This document shows positions 21,139 to 29,089 of a DNA stretch of 64,000 bases, piece by piece (the stretch's first letter is position 1; each line of letters opens with the position of its first letter). The notes under the pieces are model-generated. The model made no database searches, was not told the origin of the DNA, and saw only the letters and a program-made list of their open reading frames with translations. The stretch covers positions 1 to 64,000 of IMG/VR virus record IMGVR_UViG_3300021559_000009. One strand, given 5' to 3'. The position numbers and the translations under genes are program-made. Origin of the DNA: a virus.

Positions 21139-23430
21139 TTACGCCTTTTTAGTGTAGCCTCTAGGGGTTCCGCCCGCAAATCTGATGGTTTTTGGTCCAT
21201 CCCACCCTAAACGCCGCAAGCTATACGCCAAACGCTTCGCTATCGTGTCCGTTTGCTCTCGCGCGCCCAATTTCAAACATTCGCTTAAGATATCCTTGGT
21301 TGGCACTCTCCATTCGCCCCCTCCATCGCCCGCTTGTTCAAGTTTTACTGAGTAGTGTTTTTCAAGTTCCGCCAAGGCGTCGTCCCATGGGTCGCGGTCA
21401 AGGCGTTCCCCTTGGAGCGCTCTTGCCTCTGCCCACAATGCTCGCGGCAATTCGAGCGTTATCCCTTGCTCCTCGATCGCGCTCGCCTCCGCCCACAGCT
21501 GGTCGCGATCGCGCCGTAGCGCCTCCAAATCGATTCGCCCGCAACGTATCGGCCAAAACCGCCGATTGCCCGTCTGCGATTGCAGATAAGTTTCGTTGTT
21601 CGTGGTCCCGAAAAATATGCAGCGCCTTGGCTGATCAACGCGCCGCCGCCCGTAGGCCGGCCGCGCCCTGTCATGCGTGCGGCTAGCGAACGCTTTCATG
21701 CGCTCGACTTCCCACCGCTTATGGCCCGCCAGGTCCGCGATTTCGTAGAGCCACACCCCGCTTACCGCCTCCTGTTCCCGCTGGTCGCCAAGCCCGAGCA
21801 GCGTCTGGTCCGAAAACCACTCGCCGGCGAGTAGGCGCACCGCCGAGCTTTTGAGTGTGCCCTCCGGTCCCTCCAGAACCGTGATCTGGTCGAACTTGCA
21901 GCCGGGCTCGCGGGCCCGCCGGACCGCGGCAACCAGCACAAGCGTCCCGACCACCTGGTTGAACGCCGTGCCGGCCGCCCCCAGGTAGGCGCTCAGCCAC
22001 CCCGCCAGCCTCGCCCGGCGGTCCCAGGCGAGCGAATCGAGATAGTCGAGCACCGGATCACGGCTCGCGGCCAGGCACTCCTGTACGGCCGCGTCATGTG
22101 TAGAAATCGTGCCAGGGTCGAAACGGTACGTCTGTTCAATCGCAACGCGCAGGATATGCACTGCGTTGTCCGTGAGTTCCCCTGACCAGTTGTCCACAAC
22201 TTGCCCCCCGAGCGTGCACCGGTCCCGAAAAGCGTCGTGGCGGCACTCGATCCCGAGCCCCCGAATCGCCAGGCGCGCATTGCGGCACGTCGCCAATGGT
22301 TTACCGGCTTTGTTGGTATCGGGAAATGCAATGCGAGGCGTGCTTGAGAAAATAGGCGCAGGCAACGCCGCAACGCCATTGACTTTACTGTGGTTTACGT
22401 TGTTAGTGTCCGGCGTAAAATTTTCCGTCCATCCCCACCGCTTGGCCTCCGCGCAGATGAAAGCCACGGTCACCCGCAACCCTGTGTAGTTCTTGTTTTG
22501 GAACCCTTGCCACCGCTTCGCAAGGTCCGCTCGTCCCCGGTACTCCCCGTTGCCCGCGCCTTTACCCTGACTGGTTCGTGACCACGCGTCCCACAACTCG
22601 AATCCCACATCCTGCCCGTCCTGAGTGCTGGTCGAAGGATGGTTCCAGCGGAGATCGCACAGCGCTGCACCGATCTTGAACCATGTTTCTCCGTCAATGT
22701 CGGCCGGCACAGCCGCGAGCATCGAGCGCAAGCGCGTCTCCGCCTCGGGTGACCACGGTTGAGCCTCCGCCTCCTGAAGCGCTCTCATTGCCCGCTGAGC
22801 GGTCGTGGCGGCCCCACCTGCCACTGCCCGCAGGTGGGGCCCGTTGGTAGGGGTTGAAGTTCTTTCAGCTGGCACCACCCCCTTTCCTCTCGATCGCACC
22901 CATGGCCCGACCCACGCTGGCACCGCTACCACTGGTGAGTCCACAACAATTGTGTAGATAGTACCGTTCTCGTGGACGCACCCCGGCGCCAGCACGTAGC
23001 CGGTACTGCCGCGAACGTCCAAGTGCTCGCCCTTGACTTGGCTCGATGGTACTCCTGAGCCCGTCGAAGGGGCCGCGTAGTAAAGATGAAATCCCCCTGG
23101 CCGCCCCGTCTTGACGGTCAATGTGCGCGGCACAAACGTGCCGCACTTTTCCAAATCTTTCCGTGTTTCCGAGAGTTTCCGTAGCAGTGCTTGCCCCTCC
23201 GGACCGTCGAGGTCGAGCACCACCAAGCCTGAAGGCCCGGTCGCTATTCCGCAATTGGCGTCGGGCGCCGCTCGCCCCCATGCCTCCACCTGCGCGCGGT
23301 CGAGCGTCGCATCCTTGAACCCGCGGCTGCCTTTGAACGGCAGCTTGGAGCGCGGCTGCAATGGAAAAACCCACCACCCGCGGGCGAGACATGGCAGGGC
23401 AATTTCAAGAAATCGTGGCTGGTCTGGCAT
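21139..23430 (-). CDS. Primase-polymerase/helicase (VapE/D5-like)
   Basis: The 763-aa protein has an N-terminal Prim-Pol domain (FKGSRGFKDATLDRAQV, GIATGPSGLVVLDLDGPEG with the metal-binding acids, KTGRPGGFHLYYAAP), a middle PriCT-like part (WFKIGAALCDLRW) and a C-terminal VapE/superfamily 3-type ATPase with Walker A EGPEGTLKSS near residue 520, EIADLAGHKRWEVERMKAF and FFGTTNNETYLQSQTGNRRF. It would unwind and prime at the adjacent origin. Start is uncertain: I use ATG 23430; the open frame upstream runs through a hairpin and is unlikely to be coding. Confidence 0.85.
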   Translation of the reverse strand: MPDQPRFLEIALPCLARGWWVFPLQPRSKLPFKGSRGFKDATLDRAQVEAWGRAAPDANCGIATGPSGLVVLDLDGPEGQALLRKLSETRKDLEKCGTFVPRTLTVKTGRPGGFHLYYAAPSTGSGVPSSQVKGEHLDVRGSTGYVLAPGCVHENGTIYTIVVDSPVVAVPAWVGPWVRSRGKGVVPAERTSTPTNGPHLRAVAGGAATTAQRAMRALQEAEAQPWSPEAETRLRSMLAAVPADIDGETWFKIGAALCDLRWNHPSTSTQDGQDVGFELWDAWSRTSQGKGAGNGEYRGRADLAKRWQGFQNKNYTGLRVTVAFICAEAKRWGWTENFTPDTNNVNHSKVNGVAALPAPIFSSTPRIAFPDTNKAGKPLATCRNARLAIRGLGIECRHDAFRDRCTLGGQVVDNWSGELTDNAVHILRVAIEQTYRFDPGTISTHDAAVQECLAASRDPVLDYLDSLAWDRRARLAGWLSAYLGAAGTAFNQVVGTLVLVAAVRRAREPGCKFDQITVLEGPEGTLKSSAVRLLAGEWFSDQTLLGLGDQREQEAVSGVWLYEIADLAGHKRWEVERMKAFASRTHDRARPAYGRRRVDQPRRCIFFGTTNNETYLQSQTGNRRFWPIRCGRIDLEALRRDRDQLWAEASAIEEQGITLELPRALWAEARALQGERLDRDPWDDALAELEKHYSVKLEQAGDGGGEWRVPTKDILSECLKLGAREQTDTIAKRLAYSLRRLGWDGPKTIRFAGGTPRGYTKKA

Positions 23431-23503
23431 CCCCTTGCGCGCCTCTGCGGCTTCTGCTACGCAAGGTTCCGGTGCAATCCTCCCAGGACGTACCACCTTG
23501 CCT

Positions 23504-23547
23504 AAAGGCCCCACCGCATAGCCGCGCCGGTGGGGCCTTTTCTTTTT
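23504..23547. terminator. Strong hairpin with T-run upstream of primase
   Basis: A perfect 13-bp stem, AAAGGCCCCACCG with CGGTGGGGCCTTT, has an 11-base loop and, on the plus strand, a TTTTCTTTTT tail. As a plus-strand terminator it would stop transcription antisense to the primase before it enters the early operon. On the minus strand it lies in the primase leader and may regulate its expression. Confidence 0.65.
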
Positions 23548-23632
23548 GCGATGGTGCACCCTCGCCGCAATATCGTCAACATGTGACGCCGCGCAATTTT
23601 ATTGCTTTTTAGTGAGAGCAGCGCGCGGGGAA

Positions 23633-23662
23633 TTGACTTGCTACGGGCGTTTAGCGTACTAG
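23633..23662 (+). promoter_or_regulatory. Early promoter G
   Basis: TTGACT, an 18-base spacer ending TTTAGCG, TACTAG. The boxes and the leader (CTAAATGTACTCAATGGGAGGG) are nearly identical to promoter H at 23910. Confidence 0.7.
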
Positions 23663-23688
23663 CTAAATGTACTCAATGGGAGGGCTTC

Positions 23689-23913
23689 ATGAGGCGCATT
23701 CTTTGTCTTTTTGGGATTCATCGGCTAGGTCCGCCGGACTGGACGTTTACGAGCATGGACTCGTATCGCTGGTATCGCGAGTGTAAAATATGCCGATGCA
23801 CGAAGCACATAGAATCTTTGGGTAGTCCTCCGAGCCGTTTTGTGGATGGCCGTGAGGAATACCGTCCTGAGTTGCGAACAACAAGTCAAATAAAAGCCGG
23901 TGTGAGGGCTTGA
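23689..23913 (+). CDS. Small zinc-binding protein, 74 aa
   Basis: The product starts MRRILCLFGIHRLGPPDWTF and has a CKIC pair after a Tyr/Trp-rich linker (MDSYRWYRECKICRCTKHIE), typical of small prophage proteins with a C-x-H...C-x2-C zinc site. GGGAGGGCTTC is the ribosome site for ATG 23689. It is the first gene of the rightward early region, under promoter G. Its stop overlaps the -35 of promoter H. Confidence 0.65.
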   Translation: MRRILCLFGIHRLGPPDWTFTSMDSYRWYRECKICRCTKHIESLGSPPSRFVDGREEYRPELRTTSQIKAGVRA

Positions 23914-23939
23914 CTTGCTAAAGCGCGCTAGTGTACTAG
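23910..23939 (+). promoter_or_regulatory. Early promoter H
   Basis: TTGACT (23910-23915), 18-base spacer with GCTAGTG, TACTAG (23934-23939). GCTAG-TGTA-CTAGC forms a palindrome over the -10 and could be an operator. The leader is shared with promoter G. Confidence 0.7.
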
Positions 23940-23966
23940 CTAAATGTACTCAATGGGAGGGTTCGC

Positions 23967-24194
23967 ATGAGCCAATATCTACACGTCCGCGCCCAGTTTA
24001 CCTGCGTGTGCTGCGGTGGCGGCAAGGACAGGGAATTGCTTCTTTGCTGGCCCTGTCACCACAAGCAGAAACGACAGAACGAAGGCGGCTACTCGCATCG
24101 CGTTGAGTCGCTGCTCGCTTCGCTCGAGACGCGCTTGCGGCGGCAGACGAATAGTGCGCTGCCCGCAGTCTCGCGTGCTTCGCACTATTCGTAA
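23967..24194 (+). CDS. Zinc-finger-like protein, 75 aa
   Basis: The product has CVCCGGGKDRELLLCWPCH near residues 13-31, a four-Cys (plus His) zinc site, followed by a basic helix (KQKRQNEGGYSHRVESLLAS). GGGAGGGTTCGC precedes ATG 23967. Likely a nucleic-acid or protein-binding early protein, possibly acting on the host. No named family recognised. Confidence 0.6.
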   Translation: MSQYLHVRAQFTCVCCGGGKDRELLLCWPCHHKQKRQNEGGYSHRVESLLASLETRLRRQTNSALPAVSRASHYS

Positions 24195-24205
24195 ATGGAA
24201 GCCGC

Positions 24206-24460
24206 GTGACCGAGCACGAGCAGGCAAAACAGTGGCGCGAGCGCCGCGGGCTCTCCAAGGCCCGCCTCGCCGAGCTGACCGGCTACTCCTACGAGTCGAT
24301 TCACCACTTCGAGAAAGGGCTCACGCCGCCGCGAACGTGGCGGTCACGGACGGCCGCCAAGGTGAAACAGCGGGTAATCGACCCTTACGTGTGGCACAGA
24401 TATAAGACTTGCTGCGCGGGGGTGGAGGCGAAGCTGGGTGGAACTGAGTTTAATTGGTAG
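24206..24460 (+). CDS. XRE-family HTH protein
   Basis: The 84-aa product starts at GTG 24206 and contains AKQWRERRGLSKARLAELTG followed by YSYESIHHFEKG, the helix 2-turn-helix 3 layout of Cro/CI-type regulators. A C-terminal tail with KVKQRVIDPYVWHRYKTCC follows. It is probably an early transcription regulator of the region, for instance at promoters G and H. Confidence 0.7.
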   Translation: MTEHEQAKQWRERRGLSKARLAELTGYSYESIHHFEKGLTPPRTWRSRTAAKVKQRVIDPYVWHRYKTCCAGVEAKLGGTEFNW

Positions 24461-24471
24461 GGAGGAATGTG

Positions 24472-24666
24472 ATGCTTTGGATGGCCGTTTATTATCACAT
24501 TGACACTCACAAAGCTGCGGATATTCCGCCGGTCACAAACCTCTCAAGAGAGGAATGCGACGCGCTTCGAACAAGCTCGGAGCTCTGGAAAAACAGCCTT
24601 TACCTAGTTTGCAAACCTCAGCAATCGCTGATCAAGACAGATAGAGGGGAGGATTTTCAATGGTAA
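24472..24666 (+). CDS. Hypothetical protein, 64 aa
   Basis: ATG 24472 has a GGGAGGAATGTG ribosome site. The product starts MLWMAVYYHIDTHKAADIPP and includes NLSREECDALRTSSELWKNS and a C-terminal beta segment. Its end overlaps the next start (ATGGTAA). No family recognised. Confidence 0.55.
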   Translation: MLWMAVYYHIDTHKAADIPPVTNLSREECDALRTSSELWKNSLYLVCKPQQSLIKTDRGEDFQW

Positions 24667-24839
24667 AAATAAGGGTTTGTTGGGATGAGCGCTATCCTGA
24701 CTACATGATTGGGTCAGATACAGATACTAGTGGCGCGGAAATCGAGGTCACCGACGAAGAATTGGCGTTTATAAAACAAGCTGTCGAGTTATACGAAAGA
24801 GCACAAAATATTTTAGCGCGGGCAGAGGAGCAGCCATGA
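24660..24839 (+). CDS. Hypothetical acidic protein, 59 aa
   Basis: The product starts MVKIRVCWDERYPDYMIGSD, then an acidic beta strand (GAEIEVTDEELAF) and a helix (IKQAVELYERAQNILARAEE). Similar strand-helix proteins are frequent in phage early operons. It overlaps the next gene (ATGA). Function unknown. Confidence 0.6.
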   Translation: MVKIRVCWDERYPDYMIGSDTDTSGAEIEVTDEELAFIKQAVELYERAQNILARAEEQP

Positions 24840-24931
24840 CCCATTGGCTCCTCTCTCACTTGCTTGCCGCCCTCGCCGCGGGACTGCTCGCCCACGTCAT
24901 CGTCTCACTTGCGCCGGAGGAGAAACCGTGA
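24836..24931 (+). CDS. 31-aa membrane peptide
   Basis: ATG 24836 overlaps the previous stop. The product starts MTHWLLSHLLAALAAGLLAH: one transmembrane helix, then a short polar tail. Its stop overlaps the GTG of the next gene. A second, similar one-helix peptide lies at 25077. Translational coupling on both sides supports it. Confidence 0.5.
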   Translation: MTHWLLSHLLAALAAGLLAHVIVSLAPEEKP

Positions 24932-25080
24932 GCTTCATCGACATGCCTAGCGACACCCTGGAAATCGTGATCGACGCGAGCGGCACCAAGGTTTGGATCA
25001 ATGATAGCAAGGGGCAGTGCGTGGCGCGCTGGTATCGCATTAAAAACCTCGTTCTCAAAGACGAGAGAGATAGGCGATGA
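24928..25080 (+). CDS. Small beta-rich protein, 50 aa
   Basis: GTG 24928 is preceded by GGAGGAGAAACC. The product starts MSFIDMPSDTLEIVIDASGT and continues KVWINDSKGQCVARWYRI. The pattern is familiar from uncharacterised phage early proteins with a VWIN/VWVN core and a conserved Cys. It ends in an ATGA overlap. Confidence 0.6.
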   Translation: MSFIDMPSDTLEIVIDASGTKVWINDSKGQCVARWYRIKNLVLKDERDRR

Positions 25081-25166
25081 ACTTCGCACGCGGAATCGTT
25101 ATCGCTCTTCTCATCGAAGCGGAAGCTGTCATCCTCGTCGCTCTCGTTTGGCATTGGTTCGGATGA
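25077..25166 (+). CDS. 29-aa membrane peptide
   Basis: ATG 25077 opens MNFARGIVIALLIEAEAVIL, a single hydrophobic helix with a central Glu pair, ending VWHWFG. It overlaps both neighbours by four bases. Like the 31-aa peptide upstream it may insert in the inner membrane; role unknown. Confidence 0.45.
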   Translation: MNFARGIVIALLIEAEAVILVALVWHWFG

Positions 25167-25492
25167 AAAACTCTCCCAACGGCTACGTCCGCACCAGGCA
25201 GTTCTGGCACACGCGCGTCATGTGTCCCCACTGCCAGCAGCCGATGCCCGAGATGCGTCTGGGCGTACGCTTCCCGCCCCTCAAGGCGGCGATCTTCGAT
25301 CTGATAAAGCTTACGGGCGATCACGGCATGACGCAGCAAGAGATACAAGACTCGTTCGAGCTGAGCTCGCTCTACACGGTGCGTGCGCACGTCTGGGGCA
25401 TCAACGAGCTGATCGAGGACACGGGCTGGAGGATCAGGGGCGGCACGAAGCATGCGCCGGGGTATAAGCTGATTAGAGTCGATCCGCGATGA
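25163..25492 (+). CDS. Zinc-knuckle/winged-helix phage protein
   Basis: The 109-aa product has a CPHC pair near residue 21 and then a winged-helix-like domain: FPPLKAAIFDLIKLTGDHGM, TQQEIQDSFELSSLYTVRAH, GINELIEDTGWRIRGG. Related proteins are common, without known function, in alphaproteobacterial phages. It starts in the previous stop and overlaps the DNA polymerase start, so it may be a replication accessory or a regulator. Confidence 0.65.
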   Translation: MKNSPNGYVRTRQFWHTRVMCPHCQQPMPEMRLGVRFPPLKAAIFDLIKLTGDHGMTQQEIQDSFELSSLYTVRAHVWGINELIEDTGWRIRGGTKHAPGYKLIRVDPR

Positions 25493-27363
25493 GAATCGTC
25501 GTCATAGATTTCGAATCGTTTTTTGCCGACGACTATACTTTGTCCAAGATGAGTACGGAAGCTTACGTCCGTGATAAGCGTTTCGAGGCTCACGGCGCCG
25601 CAATTAAATGGTCCAAGGATACGCCTGCACGATGGTACGATGAGAGGCAGTTGCGAGAGGTGTTGAAGAACGAGGACTGGTCAGATGTGTTTCTCCTTTC
25701 CCACCACGCGAATTTTGACCACCTCATACTATCTCACCACTACTCCGTGGCGCCTCGAATGTCCGGTTGCACGCTGTCCATGGCTCGGCTCTTGCTTGGC
25801 AACCATATCTCTGTCTCCCTCGATTCTGTCCGACAGCAATTCGGTTTGCCCGTTAAGCGTACCCCGTATCACCTTTTCAAGGGCAAGCATTGGCGCGAGC
25901 TGAGCGATGAGATAAGGCAGCAGGTCGCTGACGGCGCTTGCGATGAGGTCGAGTCGATCTGGACGCTGTTCGGGATACTCTCGAAGCAGTTTTCGAGCGA
26001 AGAATATTCCGTCGTGGACACCACGATAAAAATGTTTACGCAGCCCGTGCTGCGTGCTGACACCGAATTGCTCGCTCAAATCTGGGAGAAAGAAGAAAGT
26101 GACAAATCACGTCGTCTTGCCGATTTGGGCGTTAGTGCTATCGAGTTGCAGTCCAGTGATCGTTTTGCTGACCTTATTCGCGCTGAGGGCATTGAACCTG
26201 AGACCAAAGAAGGACCGGAACGCAAGGACGGCTCGCGAGGAATAATCTACGCGTTTGCCAAGACCGACTATTTCATGGAGGAATTGCTTGAGCACGAGAA
26301 CCCGCGAGTTCGCGCTCTCGCCGAGGCTCGCATCGGCCAGAAGTCCACTCTCATGCAAACGCGCGCCGAGACGCTGGGCTGGATGGCAAGTCGGGGACCT
26401 CTGTGCGTTTATCTGCGCTACGCAGGCGCTCACACGACGAGATGGAGCGGAGGAGACAAGACGAATTTCCAGAACTTCAAGAAGCCCGATCCCGATCTCC
26501 CTCCAGACGAGAACCCGAATATCAGGGACGCGGTCTTGGCGCCCGAGGGTTATGTCTTAATTAAGCCCGACTGTTCGCAGATCGAATGCAGGCTGCTTAA
26601 CTTCGTTGCCGGCCAGCACGACGTGATCGAGCGGTTCCGCAACGGCGAGGACCCTTACGTCAACGTCGCTTCGGCGTTCTATGGTTATGCCGTCAACAAG
26701 CGCGACCATCCGACCGAGCGCCAGTGCGGCAAGGTGCTTGAGTTGCAGGCAGGTTACGGCTCGGGCGGCGATAAGATCAGGCACACGCTGCGCGTCAAGA
26801 CCAAGGGCAAGATACTGCTAACACCGGAGGAAGGGCTCAAAGCGCGCGACGCGTACCGCGACACCCATCCCGCGGTGACCGACCTTTGGAAACAGGCTGG
26901 CCGGATGCTGGCGCGGCTTGCTGGCGGACCACCGACGACATGGGGCCCGTGCGAGGTGCGCAACCATCGGATCGTTTTGCCCAATAAGACGGAACTTATC
27001 TACGACACTCTGGAATTTCACCGCCCCGAATCCGAGGAAGAGATAAAGACTGACTGGGATCGCGATGGGTGGTGGCGCTTGCGCACGCGGCGCGGCTGGA
27101 CCAAGATGTACGGCGCGAAACTGGTGGAGAATTTGATCCAGGCCCTCGCGCGTGTCGTCGTGTCCCAGGCGATGATTCGCGTAGTGAACATGGGCTATCG
27201 CGTGGTAAGCATGGAGCACGACTCGCTGTGGATTTTGATTCCGGAGCAAAACGCTAAAGACCACGCCGAACGCTGTCGTCTTGAGCTGTGCCGCGACGTG
27301 CCGTGGCTGCCGGGATTGCCGCTCGATGCGGAGGTGACGCTGGGAGAAAAGTATTCGAAATGA
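25489..27363 (+). CDS. DNA polymerase, family A, with 3'-5' exonuclease
   Basis: The 624-aa protein has an N-terminal DEDD exonuclease (VVIDFESFF with Asp 7 and Glu 9, LLSHHANFDHLIL) and a family A polymerase: LRYAGAHTTRWSGGDKTNFQ, motif A KPDCSQIECRLL near residue 360, motif B with GKVLELQAGYGSGG near 415 and motif C SMEHDSLW near 573 (H-D-S in place of the usual H-D-E). A 5' nuclease domain is lacking, as in other phage enzymes. It would copy the genome from primers made by the primase. Confidence 0.95.
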   Translation: MRIVVIDFESFFADDYTLSKMSTEAYVRDKRFEAHGAAIKWSKDTPARWYDERQLREVLKNEDWSDVFLLSHHANFDHLILSHHYSVAPRMSGCTLSMARLLLGNHISVSLDSVRQQFGLPVKRTPYHLFKGKHWRELSDEIRQQVADGACDEVESIWTLFGILSKQFSSEEYSVVDTTIKMFTQPVLRADTELLAQIWEKEESDKSRRLADLGVSAIELQSSDRFADLIRAEGIEPETKEGPERKDGSRGIIYAFAKTDYFMEELLEHENPRVRALAEARIGQKSTLMQTRAETLGWMASRGPLCVYLRYAGAHTTRWSGGDKTNFQNFKKPDPDLPPDENPNIRDAVLAPEGYVLIKPDCSQIECRLLNFVAGQHDVIERFRNGEDPYVNVASAFYGYAVNKRDHPTERQCGKVLELQAGYGSGGDKIRHTLRVKTKGKILLTPEEGLKARDAYRDTHPAVTDLWKQAGRMLARLAGGPPTTWGPCEVRNHRIVLPNKTELIYDTLEFHRPESEEEIKTDWDRDGWWRLRTRRGWTKMYGAKLVENLIQALARVVVSQAMIRVVNMGYRVVSMEHDSLWILIPEQNAKDHAERCRLELCRDVPWLPGLPLDAEVTLGEKYSK

Positions 27364-27557
27364 GTGATCGGTGTCTTTGTTCCGATTTCGAGTTGCGTGG
27401 TCAGAACTACGAAATCTGGTCAGACTCTATGCATCCGAGCAATCAGTGTCTCATTGATCCGCGCAAGCACGAAGTGGTAGACACTGATCACGCTTTTGAT
27501 CCGCCGCTCTCTAACGATGAACTGCTGAGCATATATGACTACGGAAAAGGCTACTGA
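27360..27557 (+). CDS. Hypothetical acidic protein, 65 aa
   Basis: It starts at ATG 27360, overlapping the polymerase stop. The product begins MSDRCLCSDFELRGQNYEIW and is acidic, Asp/His/Tyr-rich, ending SIYDYGKGY. A CLC pair may bind metal. Only one gene position and coupling support it; no family known. Confidence 0.55.
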   Translation: MSDRCLCSDFELRGQNYEIWSDSMHPSNQCLIDPRKHEVVDTDHAFDPPLSNDELLSIYDYGKGY

Positions 27558-27579
27558 CGCCCCCTCGTGGGTACGCTAA

Positions 27580-28068
27580 ATGACTGACACCGCAGAGCTG
27601 ATCGCGCGACCGTGCCCGACGTGCGGCTACCAGATAGATCGCGTTGAGCGCCTTACCAACACGGTTGCCGCGCAGGCGCAGGAGATCGAGCGGAAGGAAC
27701 TCAATCGGTTGCAGGCATGGGCGAGATGGGAAGTGTCACAGCGTCAGTGGGAGGCCGCCGAAGCCCGCGTGAGGGAGACAACGCAAGAATACAACGCGCT
27801 TATAGAAAGCGTGCGATCGCTGTGCAACGACGAAATTGAGATCACGCCCGCGATGATCCGCGCGGGCGTCGAAGCTTTCAAGCCTTTTCTTTTTGAGTAT
27901 TATCATATTTTTGATTCTGATCACCCGGAGATAGTTCGGGCGGTTTGGACGGCCATGTGTAAGGCAGCCAGTTATCAAGCTTTTGTTTCAAAGGCCGTCA
28001 AGACTTACCCGCAACCTTCCCTTCGACCACCCGGAGGCGCTCGTGAAGGCCAGGAAAATCCAACATGA
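27580..28068 (+). CDS. MTDTAELIA-family protein, 162 aa
   Basis: The product starts MTDTAELIARPCPTCGYQID with a CPTC knuckle, then TVAAQAQEIERKELNRL and a coiled coil, then EIEITPAMIRAGVEAFKPFL, a motif known from many phage proteins of unknown function. It shares its opening with the leftward genes at 16009 and 16844 although it is on the other strand 11 kb away. No strong ribosome site is seen before ATG 27580. Confidence 0.65.
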   Translation: MTDTAELIARPCPTCGYQIDRVERLTNTVAAQAQEIERKELNRLQAWARWEVSQRQWEAAEARVRETTQEYNALIESVRSLCNDEIEITPAMIRAGVEAFKPFLFEYYHIFDSDHPEIVRAVWTAMCKAASYQAFVSKAVKTYPQPSLRPPGGAREGQENPT

Positions 28069-28787
28069 ACACGCTAGACGGCGTTCCCCCCTTCCTCGAC
28101 CGCACGCGCCTCGTCGGCATATACTCGATCCTCAATGCGTATAAAAACTGCCCCCACCAGATGGCGCGACGCTATGTCATCAAGGACCAGCCTTTTATTG
28201 AAACGCCCGAGATGGCTTGGGGTAACAAAGTGCATTCCGCAATGGAACTGCGCGTGGGCGGCAAGAAGCCGCTGCCCGTTGACATGCAGCAGTGGGAGCA
28301 GTTCTGCACCCCGTTTGACCGCGTGTACGACACCGATAAGTCGGCAATAGCAGTTGAATTGAAGCTGGGCGTCACATGGAACATGCGCCCCTGCGATTTC
28401 TGGGACAAGGAAGTCTGGTTCCGCGGCAAGATCGACGTGACGCTCGTGAACCACAAAACAGACGAGATGTCCGCTTACATCGCGGACTGGAAAACTGGCG
28501 GCTCCAAGTACGAAGACCCGTTTGAGCTAGCGACCAACGCGGTCTTGCTCAAGGCGAAGCATCCTGGATTGACGCGCATCTGCGGGAGCTATATTTGGCT
28601 CAAGGAGAATCGCGTCGGCGAGCTGCATGACCTGTCCGACGTAACCAAGACGTGGGCCGAGATGAAGCGGCTGATGGGTGAGATCGAGGAGAAGAAAAAG
28701 AGCGGGCAATGGGACAAGACCAAGAGCGGACTCTGCGGTTGGTGCAGCGTCAGGGACTGCGAGCACTGGCACGAGGCGAGAAAATAA
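28065..28787 (+). CDS. PD-(D/E)XK nuclease (Cas4/RecB-like)
   Basis: The 240-aa protein begins with a Cys-bearing NAYKNCPHQMARRYV and MAWGNKVHSAMELRVGG, then the nuclease core GKIDVTLV (Asp near residue 122) and AYIADWKTGG (near 138-146), and a C-terminal GLCGWCSVRDCEHW. One N-terminal and three C-terminal Cys are the arrangement that holds a 4Fe-4S cluster in Cas4/AddB-like nucleases. In phages such enzymes process DNA ends for recombination. It overlaps the genes on both sides. Confidence 0.85.
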   Translation: MNTLDGVPPFLDRTRLVGIYSILNAYKNCPHQMARRYVIKDQPFIETPEMAWGNKVHSAMELRVGGKKPLPVDMQQWEQFCTPFDRVYDTDKSAIAVELKLGVTWNMRPCDFWDKEVWFRGKIDVTLVNHKTDEMSAYIADWKTGGSKYEDPFELATNAVLLKAKHPGLTRICGSYIWLKENRVGELHDLSDVTKTWAEMKRLMGEIEEKKKSGQWDKTKSGLCGWCSVRDCEHWHEARK

Positions 28788-29089
28788 TGGGAGAACTGCC
28801 TTATCCAAATTGTCCATATTGTGGGGCTCGCGGCGTTTGTTTTTCTCTTGATACGTGTTTGTGCAAAAACGGTCACCAGTATGCCCGAATGGACCATCCA
28901 AAAGATTCCGCCCTACAAGCGCAACCGCTACCCGCGAGGACCGAGGATGAAGACGCCGGAAGCAGTGGAGAAGGACGAGTTAAAGAAGTACCTTGCCGGG
29001 ATCGGTGCGTTCTACTTCCTCACCTTCGCTCCCGGCTTCGGCAAGTCGGGCCTGCCCGACATCGTGGCGTGCATTGCGAGAAGCAGTGA
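28787..29089 (+). CDS. Zinc-ribbon protein overlapping the VRR-NUC gene
   Basis: ATG 28787 overlaps the stop of the nuclease gene (TAATG) and opens a frame with CPYCGARGVCFSLDTCLCKN, three Cys pairs in a zinc-ribbon-like pattern. The N-terminal 35 residues look real. The C-terminal half is acidic and then overlaps 140 bases of the VRR-NUC gene in another frame, which is unusual; the true end may be affected by a frameshift or the overlap may be genuine. Confidence 0.5.
   Translation: MGELPYPNCPYCGARGVCFSLDTCLCKNGHQYARMDHPKDSALQAQPLPARTEDEDAGSSGEGRVKEVPCRDRCVLLPHLRSRLRQVGPARHRGVHCEKQ

Noticed and set aside
23431-23559. Primase start at ATG 23559
   Set aside because: The added 43 residues are encoded by a strong terminator-like hairpin, are basic and low-complexity, and precede a recognisable Prim-Pol start.
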